From NCBI GenBank assembly GCA_018303445.1, contig JAGVYE010000005.1:1-43126 (forward strand): a stretch of DNA of 43,126 bases, given 5' to 3'. Position 1 is the first letter of the stretch. Each line of letters starts with the position of its first letter. Positions 22,857 to 30,810 of this stretch are shown here, piece by piece. Source of the DNA: Candidatus Woesearchaeota archaeon. GTDB taxonomy: Archaea; Nanobdellota; Nanobdellia; Woesearchaeales; GW2011-AR9. Position numbers and translations under genes: made by a program. A model generated the notes under the pieces. The model searched no databases, was not told the origin of the DNA, and was given only the letters and a program-made list of their open reading frames with translations.

Positions 22857-23438
22857 TTAACGAGAAAGACTCTCCCATAGTGAGTCTACGTCTTCCTGTG
22901 ATTTACTATCGACAAGCTCTCCCCCTACTACTAATCTTTTACCGTCCCACCAATCATCATCAGTTTTGGGAGTATAAAAATCAGTGATGATTCTATTTAA
23001 TTTTGCGATGATTTCAGGACTTTTTTCTCCTGTAGCTTTAAGATCGGCAACAACGCCAGTTGTCGAATTCTCAGGTCCTCCAACAGAGGCATATGGATCC
23101 CGTATTCCTTCAACAGAAGACGGAACATAATTTTGCAAATTTGCTACTAAATCTGGGCCTCGTAAAATATAAGTGACAACTTCCGAAGAAGGGCTTTGAG
23201 GGAATGTTGTATCGAGAGGTACAGTAGCAGTTCTCTTTTTTCCATCAATGAAATAAGTGACGCTCTTTTCACAAGCTTCTCTATCGACAGCAATGCCTCC
23301 AGCAATCATTTTTTGAATGAGGTCATCAATATGTGGACTTTCAATCGAGGCATAAGGTGTAACCGGCGTTCCCGCTGGAAGCGTAACTTCTCGAGTTACA
23401 TAAACTTTGTCTTCTAATGCTTCTAATGTGATATCCAT
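22857..23438 (-). CDS. Hypothetical protein, 193 aa
   Basis: I do not recognise it. It has no signal peptide or membrane segment, is acidic, and has many Pro/Gly/Ser residues. Strand-rich stretches (VYVTREVTLPAGTPVTPYAS, KSVTYFIDGKKRTATVPLD, KRLVVGGELVD) suggest a beta-rich fold. A TATA box (ctttaaatag) lies about 25-30 nt upstream of the ATG, supporting a leaderless single-gene transcript. It lies between the Ada-motif membrane protein and aIF1A, all on the minus strand but with separate promoters. Confidence 0.7.
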   Translation of the reverse strand: MDITLEALEDKVYVTREVTLPAGTPVTPYASIESPHIDDLIQKMIAGGIAVDREACEKSVTYFIDGKKRTATVPLDTTFPQSPSSEVVTYILRGPDLVANLQNYVPSSVEGIRDPYASVGGPENSTTGVVADLKATGEKSPEIIAKLNRIITDFYTPKTDDDWWDGKRLVVGGELVDSKSQEDVDSLWESLSR

Positions 23439-23485
23439 AAATGAACAATCAATGGATATCTATTTAAAGATTTGGATGATCTAAT

Positions 23486-23809
23486 CTAAAATTCATTCTC
23501 AATATTCTTCAAATATCCTTTCTTGCGCAGAAAGTCAACTTCAGCTTTTCCTTTATATTTATAAACGACGTCTCCTTTTTTATCACCGCCCAATTCCCAA
23601 GGTTCGACAATAACAACGTCACTTTCGCGCACCCAGAGAGCACGGCGTAATCGGCCCGGGATACGACAGACACGTTCTTTTCCGTCGAGGCAAAGGATTC
23701 TCATTCTGCTTCCGCCGAAACGCTGCTGGACAATGCCAAGCAATTCTTTTCCTTGAGGAATACGTACGCGAATGACTTGCGGCTGCTCATCAAATTCTTC
23801 TTTAGGCAT
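23486..23809 (-). CDS. eif1a: Translation initiation factor aIF1A
   Basis: The 107-residue protein is the archaeal homologue of eIF1A, an OB-fold factor that binds the ribosomal A site during initiation. Family sequence is clear throughout: IPQGKELLGIVQQRFGGSRM, CLDGKERVCRIPGRLRRALW and VRESDVVIVEPWEL, followed by the KGDVVYKY strand. Length is typical. A TATA box (aactttataaag) lies about 25 nt upstream of the ATG. It is a single-gene unit and complements aIF5B elsewhere in the window. Confidence 0.97.
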   Translation of the reverse strand: MPKEEFDEQPQVIRVRIPQGKELLGIVQQRFGGSRMRILCLDGKERVCRIPGRLRRALWVRESDVVIVEPWELGGDKKGDVVYKYKGKAEVDFLRKKGYLKNIENEF

Positions 23810-23952
23810 AAAAAGAAAAAAGGGGAGGTTTCTTTATAAAGTTTTGTGATACAGTCGGAAAGACCTGACAGTGCAGAATAGATGAAAGAGTGCGGAAAAA
23901 CATATAAAGCCTTCCTTTTCTTGTTATTAAAAAAAAGAGTGAGAATTGTTCT

Positions 23953-24768
23953 ATGACCAAACGCATTGAGTCGCCATCCTCCATTAATACTTTCAAGCAA
24001 TGTAAACGGAAATATTATTACCAGTACATTGAAAAATTACCTACTATTTCCAATATTCACCAAGTAAGGGGAAATATTGCCCATGCCACTTTAGAAGATT
24101 TCTTTGATATTGATATTTCTTCTTTTTCCCAAGATAATTATGACTTCAAGCTGAAAGCGGCGGCACAAAAATTATTTTTCCAAAAATGGCAGGCCCAGGG
24201 CCCACAGTTAAAACTATTGCAACTGCACAAAGACCAGGAACGGTTTTATTTTGAAGAAACAATGCTGATGATTATGAACTGGACCAATCATCTTATTGAA
24301 GATCTCAATAAAATAATTTCTCAAAAAAAAGTGTCAATACAAGAAGCTTTTCAGGAATTAACGCCGATACGAGAACAGGAGTACAAATCTGAAACTTATT
24401 CTGTTCACGGTTTTATTGATGCCATCCAGCATCTTGAAGGAGGAGTGCATATTATTGATTATAAAACCAATGCGAACTTTGAAGTTAAAGATAGCATTAA
24501 ATTACAATTAGCAATTTACTCGCTGCTTTATTTTGAGAAGCATAAGGAAAGACCTTCTAAAGTAGGAATTTTTTTCTTACGCCATCAGCTGAAGCTGATA
24601 CCGGTAGATGAAGAATTAATGGAACTGGCCAGACGAGAAATTGAACTAACACATGGCCATACAGACAAAAGTGACCATCTTGATCATTACCCGAAAACGG
24701 TAAGCAAGTTATGTAGGTGGTCTTCCGGCCAATGTGATTTTTATGAAATGTGTAAGCCGCAGGAGTAG
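23953..24768 (+). CDS. RecB/Cas4-like PD-(D/E)XK nuclease with probable Fe-S cluster
   Basis: The 271-residue protein has the nuclease core VHGFIDAIQ ... VHIIDYKTN (Asp, then D-x-K), the helix QLAIYSLLYFE after it, and an early active-site histidine in RGNIAHATLEDFF. One cysteine near the N-terminus (FKQCKRKYYY) and three at the C-terminus (LCRWSSGQCDFYEMC) match the 4Fe-4S arrangement of Cas4/AddB nucleases. The call is therefore a DNA exonuclease of the PDDEXK_1 family. There are no CRISPR repeats or other cas genes in the window, so it is more likely a DNA-repair enzyme than a CRISPR adaptation protein. A TATA-like catataaagcc precedes it at about 45 nt. Confidence 0.88.
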   Translation: MTKRIESPSSINTFKQCKRKYYYQYIEKLPTISNIHQVRGNIAHATLEDFFDIDISSFSQDNYDFKLKAAAQKLFFQKWQAQGPQLKLLQLHKDQERFYFEETMLMIMNWTNHLIEDLNKIISQKKVSIQEAFQELTPIREQEYKSETYSVHGFIDAIQHLEGGVHIIDYKTNANFEVKDSIKLQLAIYSLLYFEKHKERPSKVGIFFLRHQLKLIPVDEELMELARREIELTHGHTDKSDHLDHYPKTVSKLCRWSSGQCDFYEMCKPQE

Positions 24769-24831
24769 TGTCACTTAAAAGTTATGAAAAATGAGAAAAA
24801 TTTATAAAGAAACGAGAATAAAAGTATCTTT

Positions 24832-25299
24832 ATGAGCAAAGCAAAACTACGCTTCTTTAATTCTTTAAACACAGTGATAGAAGAAATGTTGATCACAGAA
24901 GAAATAGCAAAAAGAGCACGTTATAAACCTCTCACTTTTGGCCATATTGGAATAGAAATTGATGGACGAACATATGGTTTTACGCCAATAGTCCAAAGTT
25001 CTGATCAAATAGCCTTGCAAAGAGTTTATGATGGTTTGACAAATGATGATACTGATTTTTTTAACCTAGCAGGAGAGGTTTTAGAAGTAGGAGAGAAAGA
25101 AATCGAGTTAGCTGAACAGTCTAGAAAAATTGTTCTTGCAGATTGCCAAAACAGAACGATCCTTCCCTATGCAGTCCTCCCGCATTTACTTGGACAACAT
25201 TCTTACAATTGCCTTTCCTATCTTCGAGAAAGGGCAGGAATTAATGTGATTCCTCCTATTAACCACTTAGCTAAAGTCATTAAAGCTCTTTCCCACTAA
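24832..25299 (+). CDS. Hypothetical protein, possible permuted papain-like (NlpC/P60-type) fold
   Basis: The 155-residue protein is unassigned. The block FGHIGIEIDGRTYGFTP followed, about 80 residues later, by YNCLSYLRERAGI resembles the order of catalytic residues in circularly permuted papain-like proteins (His on a strand first, Cys at a helix start later), as in LRAT/DUF4105-type families. If right, it could be a thiol hydrolase or acyltransferase. No signal peptide is present. A TATA box (atttataaag) lies about 25 nt upstream of the ATG. The 3' end overlaps the convergent SpoIIM gene by 20 nt. Confidence 0.7.
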   Translation: MSKAKLRFFNSLNTVIEEMLITEEIAKRARYKPLTFGHIGIEIDGRTYGFTPIVQSSDQIALQRVYDGLTNDDTDFFNLAGEVLEVGEKEIELAEQSRKIVLADCQNRTILPYAVLPHLLGQHSYNCLSYLRERAGINVIPPINHLAKVIKALSH

Positions 25300-26161
25300 A
25301 GGCCTGGAGACTTTGCTGGATAATATCTTGATATATAGAAACGTTTTCTAAGACATAAGCTTCGACCAGCGCGCCTAAAATGAGAAAAATCAAAGCGCCA
25401 AGCAAGAGATAGAGGTTAAAGCTAAAAACGCTGAAGAAACGAGTAGAAGCAAATTCTTCCAATAATACATCTTTAGAAATAACTGAACCAGAGATGGCGG
25501 CAAGAAAATACGAAATACCTTCTAAGATCATGTGGGGGAAGACGATGAGCATGATCAAAGTATAAAGGATAAAAGGATTATGGCCAGAAAATAAAGCGGC
25601 GCTTTTGGCTGTAATGCCAAAGATTGTTCCCCAAACGGAAGCGTTCCAAGTTATGAGAAAGATAGCCCCATCGCCAGTCAAAAGAGCCATAATGAAACAG
25701 GCCAGCAACACAAGAAAGTTGTTGCTTAACAAACCCAGAAAGAGACCGTCGCTGATAATTGCATTTCCGGCAAACCCTTGCCCAAAACGGATTTCCAATT
25801 GTTCACGAAATAAAGTGTTCGTTTGTAATCCAGGAAGCACTAGAGCACCCAGAGAATAAATAAGAAGAATACCCAGAAAAAGAAAGATATAAACACGAAC
25901 AATATCAATGTCATTTCTCCAGATAGACTTGATGCTCACCCCTTCTTCTACGCGCTCACGACGTTCTTCGATAGAGAAAATCTTGTAGAGTTCCGGGAGA
26001 AGAAGCATGGCCGTTAAAGCGACGGAAACTAAAGCCGGATCTCCAGGAAAAAGAATAGAAGCTACAAGAATTCCGACAATGGAGTACCCTAATCCGAGGA
26101 GAAAAGCATAACGTCCTTTTGTTTCCAACCAGTCTTCAGGAAAAATATGTTCTAAGACCAT
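25280..26161 (-). CDS. SpoIIM/DUF95-family membrane protein
   Basis: The protein has about five or six transmembrane helices and the family signature LLSNNFLVLLACFIMALLTGDGAIFLITWNASVWGT, followed by the conserved PHMILEGISYF segment. It belongs to the stage II sporulation protein M family (COG1300). In archaea the family is widespread and unrelated to sporulation; its role is unknown, perhaps in envelope remodelling. The ORF track begins at a TTG (26167); the ATG at 26161 (MVLEHIFPEDW) is the better start, giving 293 residues. A TATA element (ttatataaag) lies about 35-40 nt upstream. Confidence 0.88.
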   Translation of the reverse strand: MVLEHIFPEDWLETKGRYAFLLGLGYSIVGILVASILFPGDPALVSVALTAMLLLPELYKIFSIEERRERVEEGVSIKSIWRNDIDIVRVYIFLFLGILLIYSLGALVLPGLQTNTLFREQLEIRFGQGFAGNAIISDGLFLGLLSNNFLVLLACFIMALLTGDGAIFLITWNASVWGTIFGITAKSAALFSGHNPFILYTLIMLIVFPHMILEGISYFLAAISGSVISKDVLLEEFASTRFFSVFSFNLYLLLGALIFLILGALVEAYVLENVSIYQDIIQQSLQAFSGKEL

Positions 26162-26276
26162 TAACAAACCCTCTTTTTTGTTTAAGGAGTCTAATTGACT
26201 TTATATAATTAACTATTTGTCGTACGTATGTGTTATCCCGAAACTATTTCTTGAAGATAGGATTTATTTGGTTTCT

Positions 26277-26408
26277 ATGAAACTGAACGAGTCAAAAATC
26301 ATAGAAATTAAGTTAGTGGTTATTTTTTGTTCTTATGCCAACGACACCGCTGAAATTTCCAATGATATAGATCTTTATATCGAAACTGAAAATAAAAAAC
26401 AGAACTAA
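26277..26408 (+). pseudogene. Fragment of a minimal nucleotidyltransferase (MNT, pol-beta fold)
   Basis: The 43-codon frame contains VVIFCSYANDTAEISNDIDLYIE. This lines up with the core of MNT-type nucleotidyltransferases, normally FGSYA-G-A---SDIDL. The essential Gly of the GS motif is Cys here and the first Ser of SDIDL is Asn, and the frame stops right after the motif with none of the rest of the domain. It looks like a decayed remnant, perhaps of a HEPN/MNT toxin-antitoxin pair; no HEPN partner is visible. Confidence 0.45.
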
Positions 26409-26461
26409 CTCATCTGGATTCAGAACTTAATAATAAAAATTTGATGAATTATCCTTCGAAA

Positions 26462-26586
26462 AATAAAAATCCCAACCGCCCCAAGGGGCGGGGTATTTTT
26501 AATGTGTCTGATACCCTGTTCGATAATGGCGGGTTGATGCAAAACCACCCAACCACCGCAAGCAGTGTGGTATCAGAAACAAATGA
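26462..26586 (+). repeat. Long copy of the palindromic repeat (two adjacent hairpins)
   Basis: The first hairpin is AAAAATCCCAACCGCCCC-AA-GGGGCGGGGTATTTTT, with a perfect CCGCCCC/GGGGCGG core. The second runs from TCTGATACC (26506) to GGTATCAGA (26570-26578), its ends being perfect complements, with GGCGGGTTG and CAACCACCGC inside. The outer parts, AATAAAAATCCCAACCGCCCC and AAGCAGTGTGGTATCAGAAA, match the short copy at 6462-6509 (opposite orientation). A REP/BIME-like or MITE-like origin is likely. Confidence 0.75.
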
Positions 26587-26693
26587 AAAAATACTTAATC
26601 ATTAAAATGCCCTCATATTCTCAAGAAAGGCCAGCACTAGCCACTGGTCAACTAGCGATCACTTTTATTAATAAGGCCCCATCCACTTTTTCT

Positions 26694-27365
26694 ATGAAGA
26701 TTACCGAAATGTCTTTAGAAAATAGGCCCCGGGAACGATTAGAAAGGGAAGGATCACGCTCCTTGTCAGATGCGGAACTCATCGCGATAATTCTCAAATC
26801 AGGAACAAAGAAAGAAAATGTCTTAGAGATTTCTCACAAATTGTTAGCCAAATATGGAACACAAGGCTTAATCCATTGTAGTGTTCAAGAGCTTGCAGAA
26901 GAGTATGGGGTTGGCAAAGCTAAAAGTTGCCAGCTTGTAGCATTGTGCGAGTTTGCCAAGCGCTTATCTTTTCATTCTCCTGAGAAACAAGTAATCAAAG
27001 AAGCACAGGATGTGGTAAATTTTTATCAATTAAAACTTCGAGATTTGCAGAAAGAACATTTCCTTGCTCTCTATCTTGATACAAAGCACAAACTTATCGC
27101 TGAAGAGATCATCACCGTCGGAATTTTGAACGCTTCTCTAATCCACCCCAGGGAAGTGTTTCATGCGGCAATTAAGCATTTAGCTAAAGCGGTCATTGTT
27201 TTACATAACCACCCCTCTGGTGATCCTGAGCCTTCCAAAGAAGATCTTCTTGTTACTAAGAAGTTGGAGAAAACAGGGGAAATTCTGGGCATTGATTTTT
27301 TAGACCATATTATTATCGGGAAAGAAACATGGTGGAGCTGGCGAGAATCAAGAGTTTTGTCTTAG
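26694..27365 (+). CDS. radC: RadC/JAB-domain protein
   Basis: I start this gene at the internal ATG 26694 (MKITEMSLENRPRERL), which begins exactly where RadC proteins begin and lies about 25-30 nt after a TATA-like cttttattaat. The ORF-track extension runs through a repeat. The 223 residues contain an N-terminal HhH-type domain (LSDAELIAIILKSGTKKENV, EYGVGKAKSCQL) and a JAB1/MPN metal-binding domain with the motif EEIITVGILNASLIHPREVF...VLHNHPSGDPEPSKED (H-x-H-P-S-G-D). RadC was once linked to DNA repair; its function is unsettled. The family is mainly bacterial, so transfer is likely. Confidence 0.93.
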   Translation: MKITEMSLENRPRERLEREGSRSLSDAELIAIILKSGTKKENVLEISHKLLAKYGTQGLIHCSVQELAEEYGVGKAKSCQLVALCEFAKRLSFHSPEKQVIKEAQDVVNFYQLKLRDLQKEHFLALYLDTKHKLIAEEIITVGILNASLIHPREVFHAAIKHLAKAVIVLHNHPSGDPEPSKEDLLVTKKLEKTGEILGIDFLDHIIIGKETWWSWRESRVLS

Positions 27366-27402
27366 AAAGGTTTAAAAAAGCTCTTGGTGGTTCCGGAGAT
27401 TA

Positions 27403-27999
27403 ATGACTAAAGCACAAAAACCTTCCCCGGAATCTGGACCGCTTCTGGAAGATGAAGAAAAAGTCAAGAAGAAGAAGCTTGTCGAAGGAATTCTTGCTGG
27501 AGAGCGTGTTATTACGGAGTCCTCTGATGAGGCGCGGGAATTTTATAACCAAAGCCGCTTTGGAACACTGTCAGAAACAGGGAAAGTCGAATTGTCGCTC
27601 TTAGAAGCTCTCTACTTGATGGAGAAAGGGAGATTAAGTGTGAAGAGTGAGAGCAGAAAGCAAGTTCCATTTGAATCCTATGTGAAAAAAGCTCGCAAAG
27701 TTGAGCCTAATTTCTGGATTCGCTATGGTGTGTTTAAAGATATGCGGAATCGAGGGTATATTATTAAGACGGCATTGAAATTTGGCGCTGATTTTAGAGT
27801 TTACGATAGAGGAGTCAAGCCAGGAGAAGACCATGCTCGCTGGATTGTCTTTCCAGTTCATGAAGCAAATGTATTTACATGGCATGAGTTCAGTGCTAAA
27901 AATAGAGTCGCTCACAGCACTAAAAAGCGCTTATTATTAGGTGTTGTTGATGACGAGAATGATGTAACGTATTATGAAGTGAAATGGATGCGGCCTTAA
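27403..27999 (+). CDS. endA: tRNA-splicing endonuclease
   Basis: The 198-residue protein is archaeal EndA, which cuts tRNA introns at the bulge-helix-bulge. The catalytic triad is visible: Tyr134 (DFRVYDRG), His144 (EDHARWIVFPV) and Lys174/175 (NRVAHSTKKRLLLG). The preceding FKDMRNRGYIIKTALKFGADF is the conserved nuclease-domain entry. Its length matches the homotetrameric (alpha4) type, which accepts only canonical bulge-helix-bulge sites. Both introns in this window sit at the canonical 37/38 position. A TATA-like ggtttaaaaaag lies 30 nt upstream and a GGAG 6 nt before the ATG. It overlaps the convergent next ORF by 4 nt. Confidence 0.96.
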   Translation: MTKAQKPSPESGPLLEDEEKVKKKKLVEGILAGERVITESSDEAREFYNQSRFGTLSETGKVELSLLEALYLMEKGRLSVKSESRKQVPFESYVKKARKVEPNFWIRYGVFKDMRNRGYIIKTALKFGADFRVYDRGVKPGEDHARWIVFPVHEANVFTWHEFSAKNRVAHSTKKRLLLGVVDDENDVTYYEVKWMRP

Positions 28000-28496
28000 G
28001 CAGCTTCTCGGACTTCTTCTTCCGGAACTTCGTTGTCATTTGCGGCTTGGAGCTGTTTTTCATCAACGGGAACAACGTAAAGGTTGTTGTCAAGTAGTGG
28101 GCGAAGATATGCTAATCTTGGCTGAGGTACTTCATCATCATTAGCGGCGGCATCATATCCAGTTAAAGAAGGATGCTGGGCATCATATTCTAGACTATCT
28201 TTTGCTTTGATTTCTAAAGGCGACAGTCTCTCTCTTTCTTTCTTTAGATCAACTACTGATAGCTGGTCGTTAGGATCTTCTAAATCTCCTTTGTCATATC
28301 CAGCTGTATCTTTCGTTGCATATATTGACACGCCATCTGCATCTTCTTGAGGATTAATTAGAAGATCAGTTAATGATCTTTGAGAAGTTGCTTGAGAAGG
28401 GCTTGAAAGATAAGCTTCAGATGGTAATATAGAATCAACTGCTGAAGTTAATGGTCTGCCCGGTGGTTCAATTTCCAGTTTGAGGTCGTGATACAT
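27996..28496 (-). CDS. Acidic, probably disordered hypothetical protein
   Basis: The ORF track starts at a TTG (28514); the ATG at 28496 (MYHDLKLEIEPPG), with GGAA just upstream, is more likely and gives 166 residues. The protein is rich in Asp/Glu/Pro/Ser/Ala, has no hydrophobic core segments of note, and ends with two related repeats, AANDDEVPQP and AANDNEVPEE. I infer an intrinsically disordered protein; no family is recognised. Its 3' end overlaps endA's by 4 nt on the other strand. Confidence 0.6.
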   Translation of the reverse strand: MYHDLKLEIEPPGRPLTSAVDSILPSEAYLSSPSQATSQRSLTDLLINPQEDADGVSIYATKDTAGYDKGDLEDPNDQLSVVDLKKERERLSPLEIKAKDSLEYDAQHPSLTGYDAAANDDEVPQPRLAYLRPLLDNNLYVVPVDEKQLQAANDNEVPEEEVREAA

Positions 28497-28620
28497 TTTC
28501 ACTTTTCCTAACAATTTTAGTATGATTTAGCATATGTTTTCTATTTAAAAACATTTCGTTTTTGAATAGCTTTTTCCCAGTTACAAAAATCTTATAAACT
28601 TTGTTTGATCTAGGAAACGG

Positions 28621-29706
28621 ATGCTGGTGCAAGATCAAATCCTTCAGTTTCTTAAAACGACAGGGCCTACTTTGCCAACAAAAGTAGCCAAGATTATCCA
28701 GTCTGAAGTTCTTATTGCTTCTGCCCATTTGGCAGATTTGGTTTCTCAAGGAAAGGCAAAATTGTCGCATCTGAAAATTGGCGGGTCGCCTTTATATTAT
28801 TTATCTGGACAGGAGGACCAGCTTTATTCTTTTGCCCCAGGAAATCTTAATCCTAAAGATTTAGCTGTTTTGGAAGAATTGAGAGTCAATAAGATTCTGC
28901 GAGAAACGGCTTTAGAATTACTTCCCAGAGTCGCACTGCGAGAATTAAAAGATTTTGCCATTCCTCTTACCGTACGCTTTCAAGATCAAAGCGAATTATT
29001 CTGGAAATGGTATCTTGCCTCTGACGAGGAGACGAATCAACTGATTTCTCAGATGCTTACCACCTTGCCAAAGTCTTCTCCGGTGGAAGAAGTTTCTTCC
29101 CGTCCTGAAATTGAAAAAGTTACGGGAAAAAATGTGCTTTCGACGATCCGCGCTTCCCATCTGCAAGAACGAGAAAAAACCATTGAAACTAGCGTAAAAG
29201 AACCAGCCACTCCTCGTAAAGAAGCATCTTCTTCTAAAAAGAAAAGAATAAAAAATCTGAAGCAGGAAGAAGTGCTGGTAGAACTTTCCCCCGAAAAAAA
29301 AGAAAAGCAGAAGAAGCTAGAAGAAGAAAAAGAAGGCGAGAACAACGTAACAATACCAGAAAAAGCTGAAAAACAGGAATTTCTTTCTTCTATTACTCTT
29401 TTTCTCAAGGAATTGGAAATTACCGTTGAAGAATCTGCTCCGGTACGGAAGAATGCAGAAATAAACTTACTTATTACTGTCCCTTCCGTCGTCGGGAAAG
29501 TGAAGTATTTCTGTAAAGCAAAGCGAAAAGGGCGTTGTGATGAAAAGGAACTTTCCGCCGCTTTTATGGAAGCACAGATGAAGAAATTACCTTTACTTTT
29601 CCTTTACACTGGCATGTTAACAAGGAAAGCTCAGGAAATGATTGACGCCGGTGCCTTTGAAAATGCCGTTGTGAGGCGACTTGACACAAATGGGATTACA
29701 ATTTAA
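28621..29706 (+). CDS. Winged-helix plus restriction-endonuclease-like fold protein, linked to FEN1
   Basis: The 361-residue protein has three parts. An N-terminal winged-helix-like region (about 1-60) has VQDQILQFLKTTGPTLPTKVAKII followed by SAHLADLVSQGKAKLSHLKI. A highly charged Lys/Glu linker spans about 195-250. The C-terminal domain, INLLITVPSVVGKVKYFCKAKRKGRCDEKELSAAF followed by LPLLFLYTGMLTRKAQEMI, is patterned like Mrr/PDDEXK nucleases. The usual catalytic Asp in the first strand is Asn here (EINLLI), so it may bind rather than cut DNA. It ends inside the start of fen (17-nt overlap), so the two are translationally coupled. A DNA-replication or repair role is inferred from that. Confidence 0.75.
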   Translation: MLVQDQILQFLKTTGPTLPTKVAKIIQSEVLIASAHLADLVSQGKAKLSHLKIGGSPLYYLSGQEDQLYSFAPGNLNPKDLAVLEELRVNKILRETALELLPRVALRELKDFAIPLTVRFQDQSELFWKWYLASDEETNQLISQMLTTLPKSSPVEEVSSRPEIEKVTGKNVLSTIRASHLQEREKTIETSVKEPATPRKEASSSKKKRIKNLKQEEVLVELSPEKKEKQKKLEEEKEGENNVTIPEKAEKQEFLSSITLFLKELEITVEESAPVRKNAEINLLITVPSVVGKVKYFCKAKRKGRCDEKELSAAFMEAQMKKLPLLFLYTGMLTRKAQEMIDAGAFENAVVRRLDTNGITI

Positions 29707-30736
29707 AGATTTAATCACTACTAAAAAAGAAATATCTATTGAGAATCTTAAAGGTAAGGTTCTCGCCGTTGACGCGATGAATATTTTATACCAATTTCTT
29801 ACCACCATCCGTGGTCCTGGCGGGGAAGTGTTAACGGATAAAAATGGCGTTGTCACTTCCCATCTCCTGGGCCTGTTTTTCCGCACTACTTCTCTTATGG
29901 AAGAAGGGCTAAAATTAGCGTTTGTTTTTGACGGAACGCCTCCTGAAATTAAGCGCCGCACTTGGGAAAAGAGAACCGAAATGAAGAAAATAGCCTCACT
30001 GAAATTAAAAGAAGCGGTAGAAGAAGGGAAGCTCGAAGAAATAAAAAAGTATGCCGCTCGCACTTCCGTTCTCACCAAAGCAATGATCGAGGATGCTAAA
30101 AACGTTATTGCTTCTTTAGGATTACCAATAGTACAAGCTCCTTCTGAAGGAGAGGCGCAAACGGCGTATATGGTAAAGAAAGGAGTTGCCTATGCCTCCG
30201 TAAGCCAGGATTATGACAATCTCATTTTTGGCTGCCCCCGCCTGATTAGGAATCTCTCCATTGAAGGGAGAAAAAAGAAAACTGGAACTCTCGGCTACCA
30301 AAAAGTAAACCCAGAACTGCTTCTTCTGGAGGAAATTTTAAACGAACTGCATCTCACTTTAGACCAATTGATACACCTTGCTGTTTTGATTGGCACAGAT
30401 TACAATCCAGGGGGCATTAAAGGAATCGGACCAAAGAAAGCCTTGAAACTTCTCAAGGAGTACGGAACAGATTATGAAAGACTTTTCAAAGAAGTGAAAT
30501 GGAGTGAGACTTTTCCTGACTTAGATTGGCGTCTCGTTTCGAAAACTATTACAGAAATTCCGGTCACTGATAACTATGAATTAACATGGAAAAAATGTGA
30601 TAAAAATGAAGTTTTTGAGCTTTTGGTGCAAAAACACAATTTTAGTGAAGAGCGCGTTAAGAATAGGCTAGAAAAAATACAAGAAATGCAAGAACAAAAT
30701 CAACAGAAAGGACTTCAGAACTTCTTTAGAAAGTAA
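29690..30736 (+). CDS. fen: Flap endonuclease FEN1
   Basis: I use the ATG at 29690 (MGLQFKDLI) rather than the TTG at 29681, because FEN1 needs Gly2 at the N-terminus. The 348 residues contain the N domain (VLAVDAMNILYQFLT, FVFDGTPPEIK), the I domain (APSEGEAQTAYM, SQDYDNLIFG) and the helix-hairpin-helix GTDYNPGGIKGIGPKKALKLL. All the metal-binding acidic residues are present. The C-terminus QQKGLQNFFRK is a PCNA-interacting peptide (Q-x-x-L-x-x-FF). The enzyme removes 5' flaps during Okazaki-fragment maturation. It overlaps the upstream winged-helix/nuclease-fold gene by 17 nt. Confidence 0.97.
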   Translation: MGLQFKDLITTKKEISIENLKGKVLAVDAMNILYQFLTTIRGPGGEVLTDKNGVVTSHLLGLFFRTTSLMEEGLKLAFVFDGTPPEIKRRTWEKRTEMKKIASLKLKEAVEEGKLEEIKKYAARTSVLTKAMIEDAKNVIASLGLPIVQAPSEGEAQTAYMVKKGVAYASVSQDYDNLIFGCPRLIRNLSIEGRKKKTGTLGYQKVNPELLLLEEILNELHLTLDQLIHLAVLIGTDYNPGGIKGIGPKKALKLLKEYGTDYERLFKEVKWSETFPDLDWRLVSKTITEIPVTDNYELTWKKCDKNEVFELLVQKHNFSEERVKNRLEKIQEMQEQNQQKGLQNFFRK

Positions 30737-30810
30737 AAAAGGGGATCTTCTCACTCAGCGACAGCAAATTAAAAGATAAGTTTATATAGAAACTCTCCAA
30801 ATAAGATTCT

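Larger units (their letters stand above)
26168..26693. other. Gene-free interval between SpoIIM and radC
   Basis: This 526-nt stretch between divergent genes holds a decayed nucleotidyltransferase fragment (26277-26408), the long copy of the palindromic repeat (26462-26586), and the radC promoter (TATA-like cttttattaat near 26660). The in-frame upstream extension of radC shown in the ORF track crosses the repeat and is not coding. I see nothing else. Confidence 0.7.

Noticed and set aside
23953-24768. Cas4 and hence a CRISPR locus
   Set aside because: The nuclease has Cas4-like motifs, but I see no repeat-spacer array and no cas1/cas2 or effector gene in the window.
26217-26408. 63-aa ORF starting at TTG as an intact gene
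   Set aside because: Only a partial nucleotidyltransferase core is recognisable, with altered key residues and a stop right after it, so I list a pseudogene fragment instead.
26565-26693. N-terminal 43-residue extension of RadC in the ORF track
   Set aside because: It runs through the palindromic repeat and upstream of a well-placed TATA box; RadC homologues begin at the internal ATG (MKITEM).
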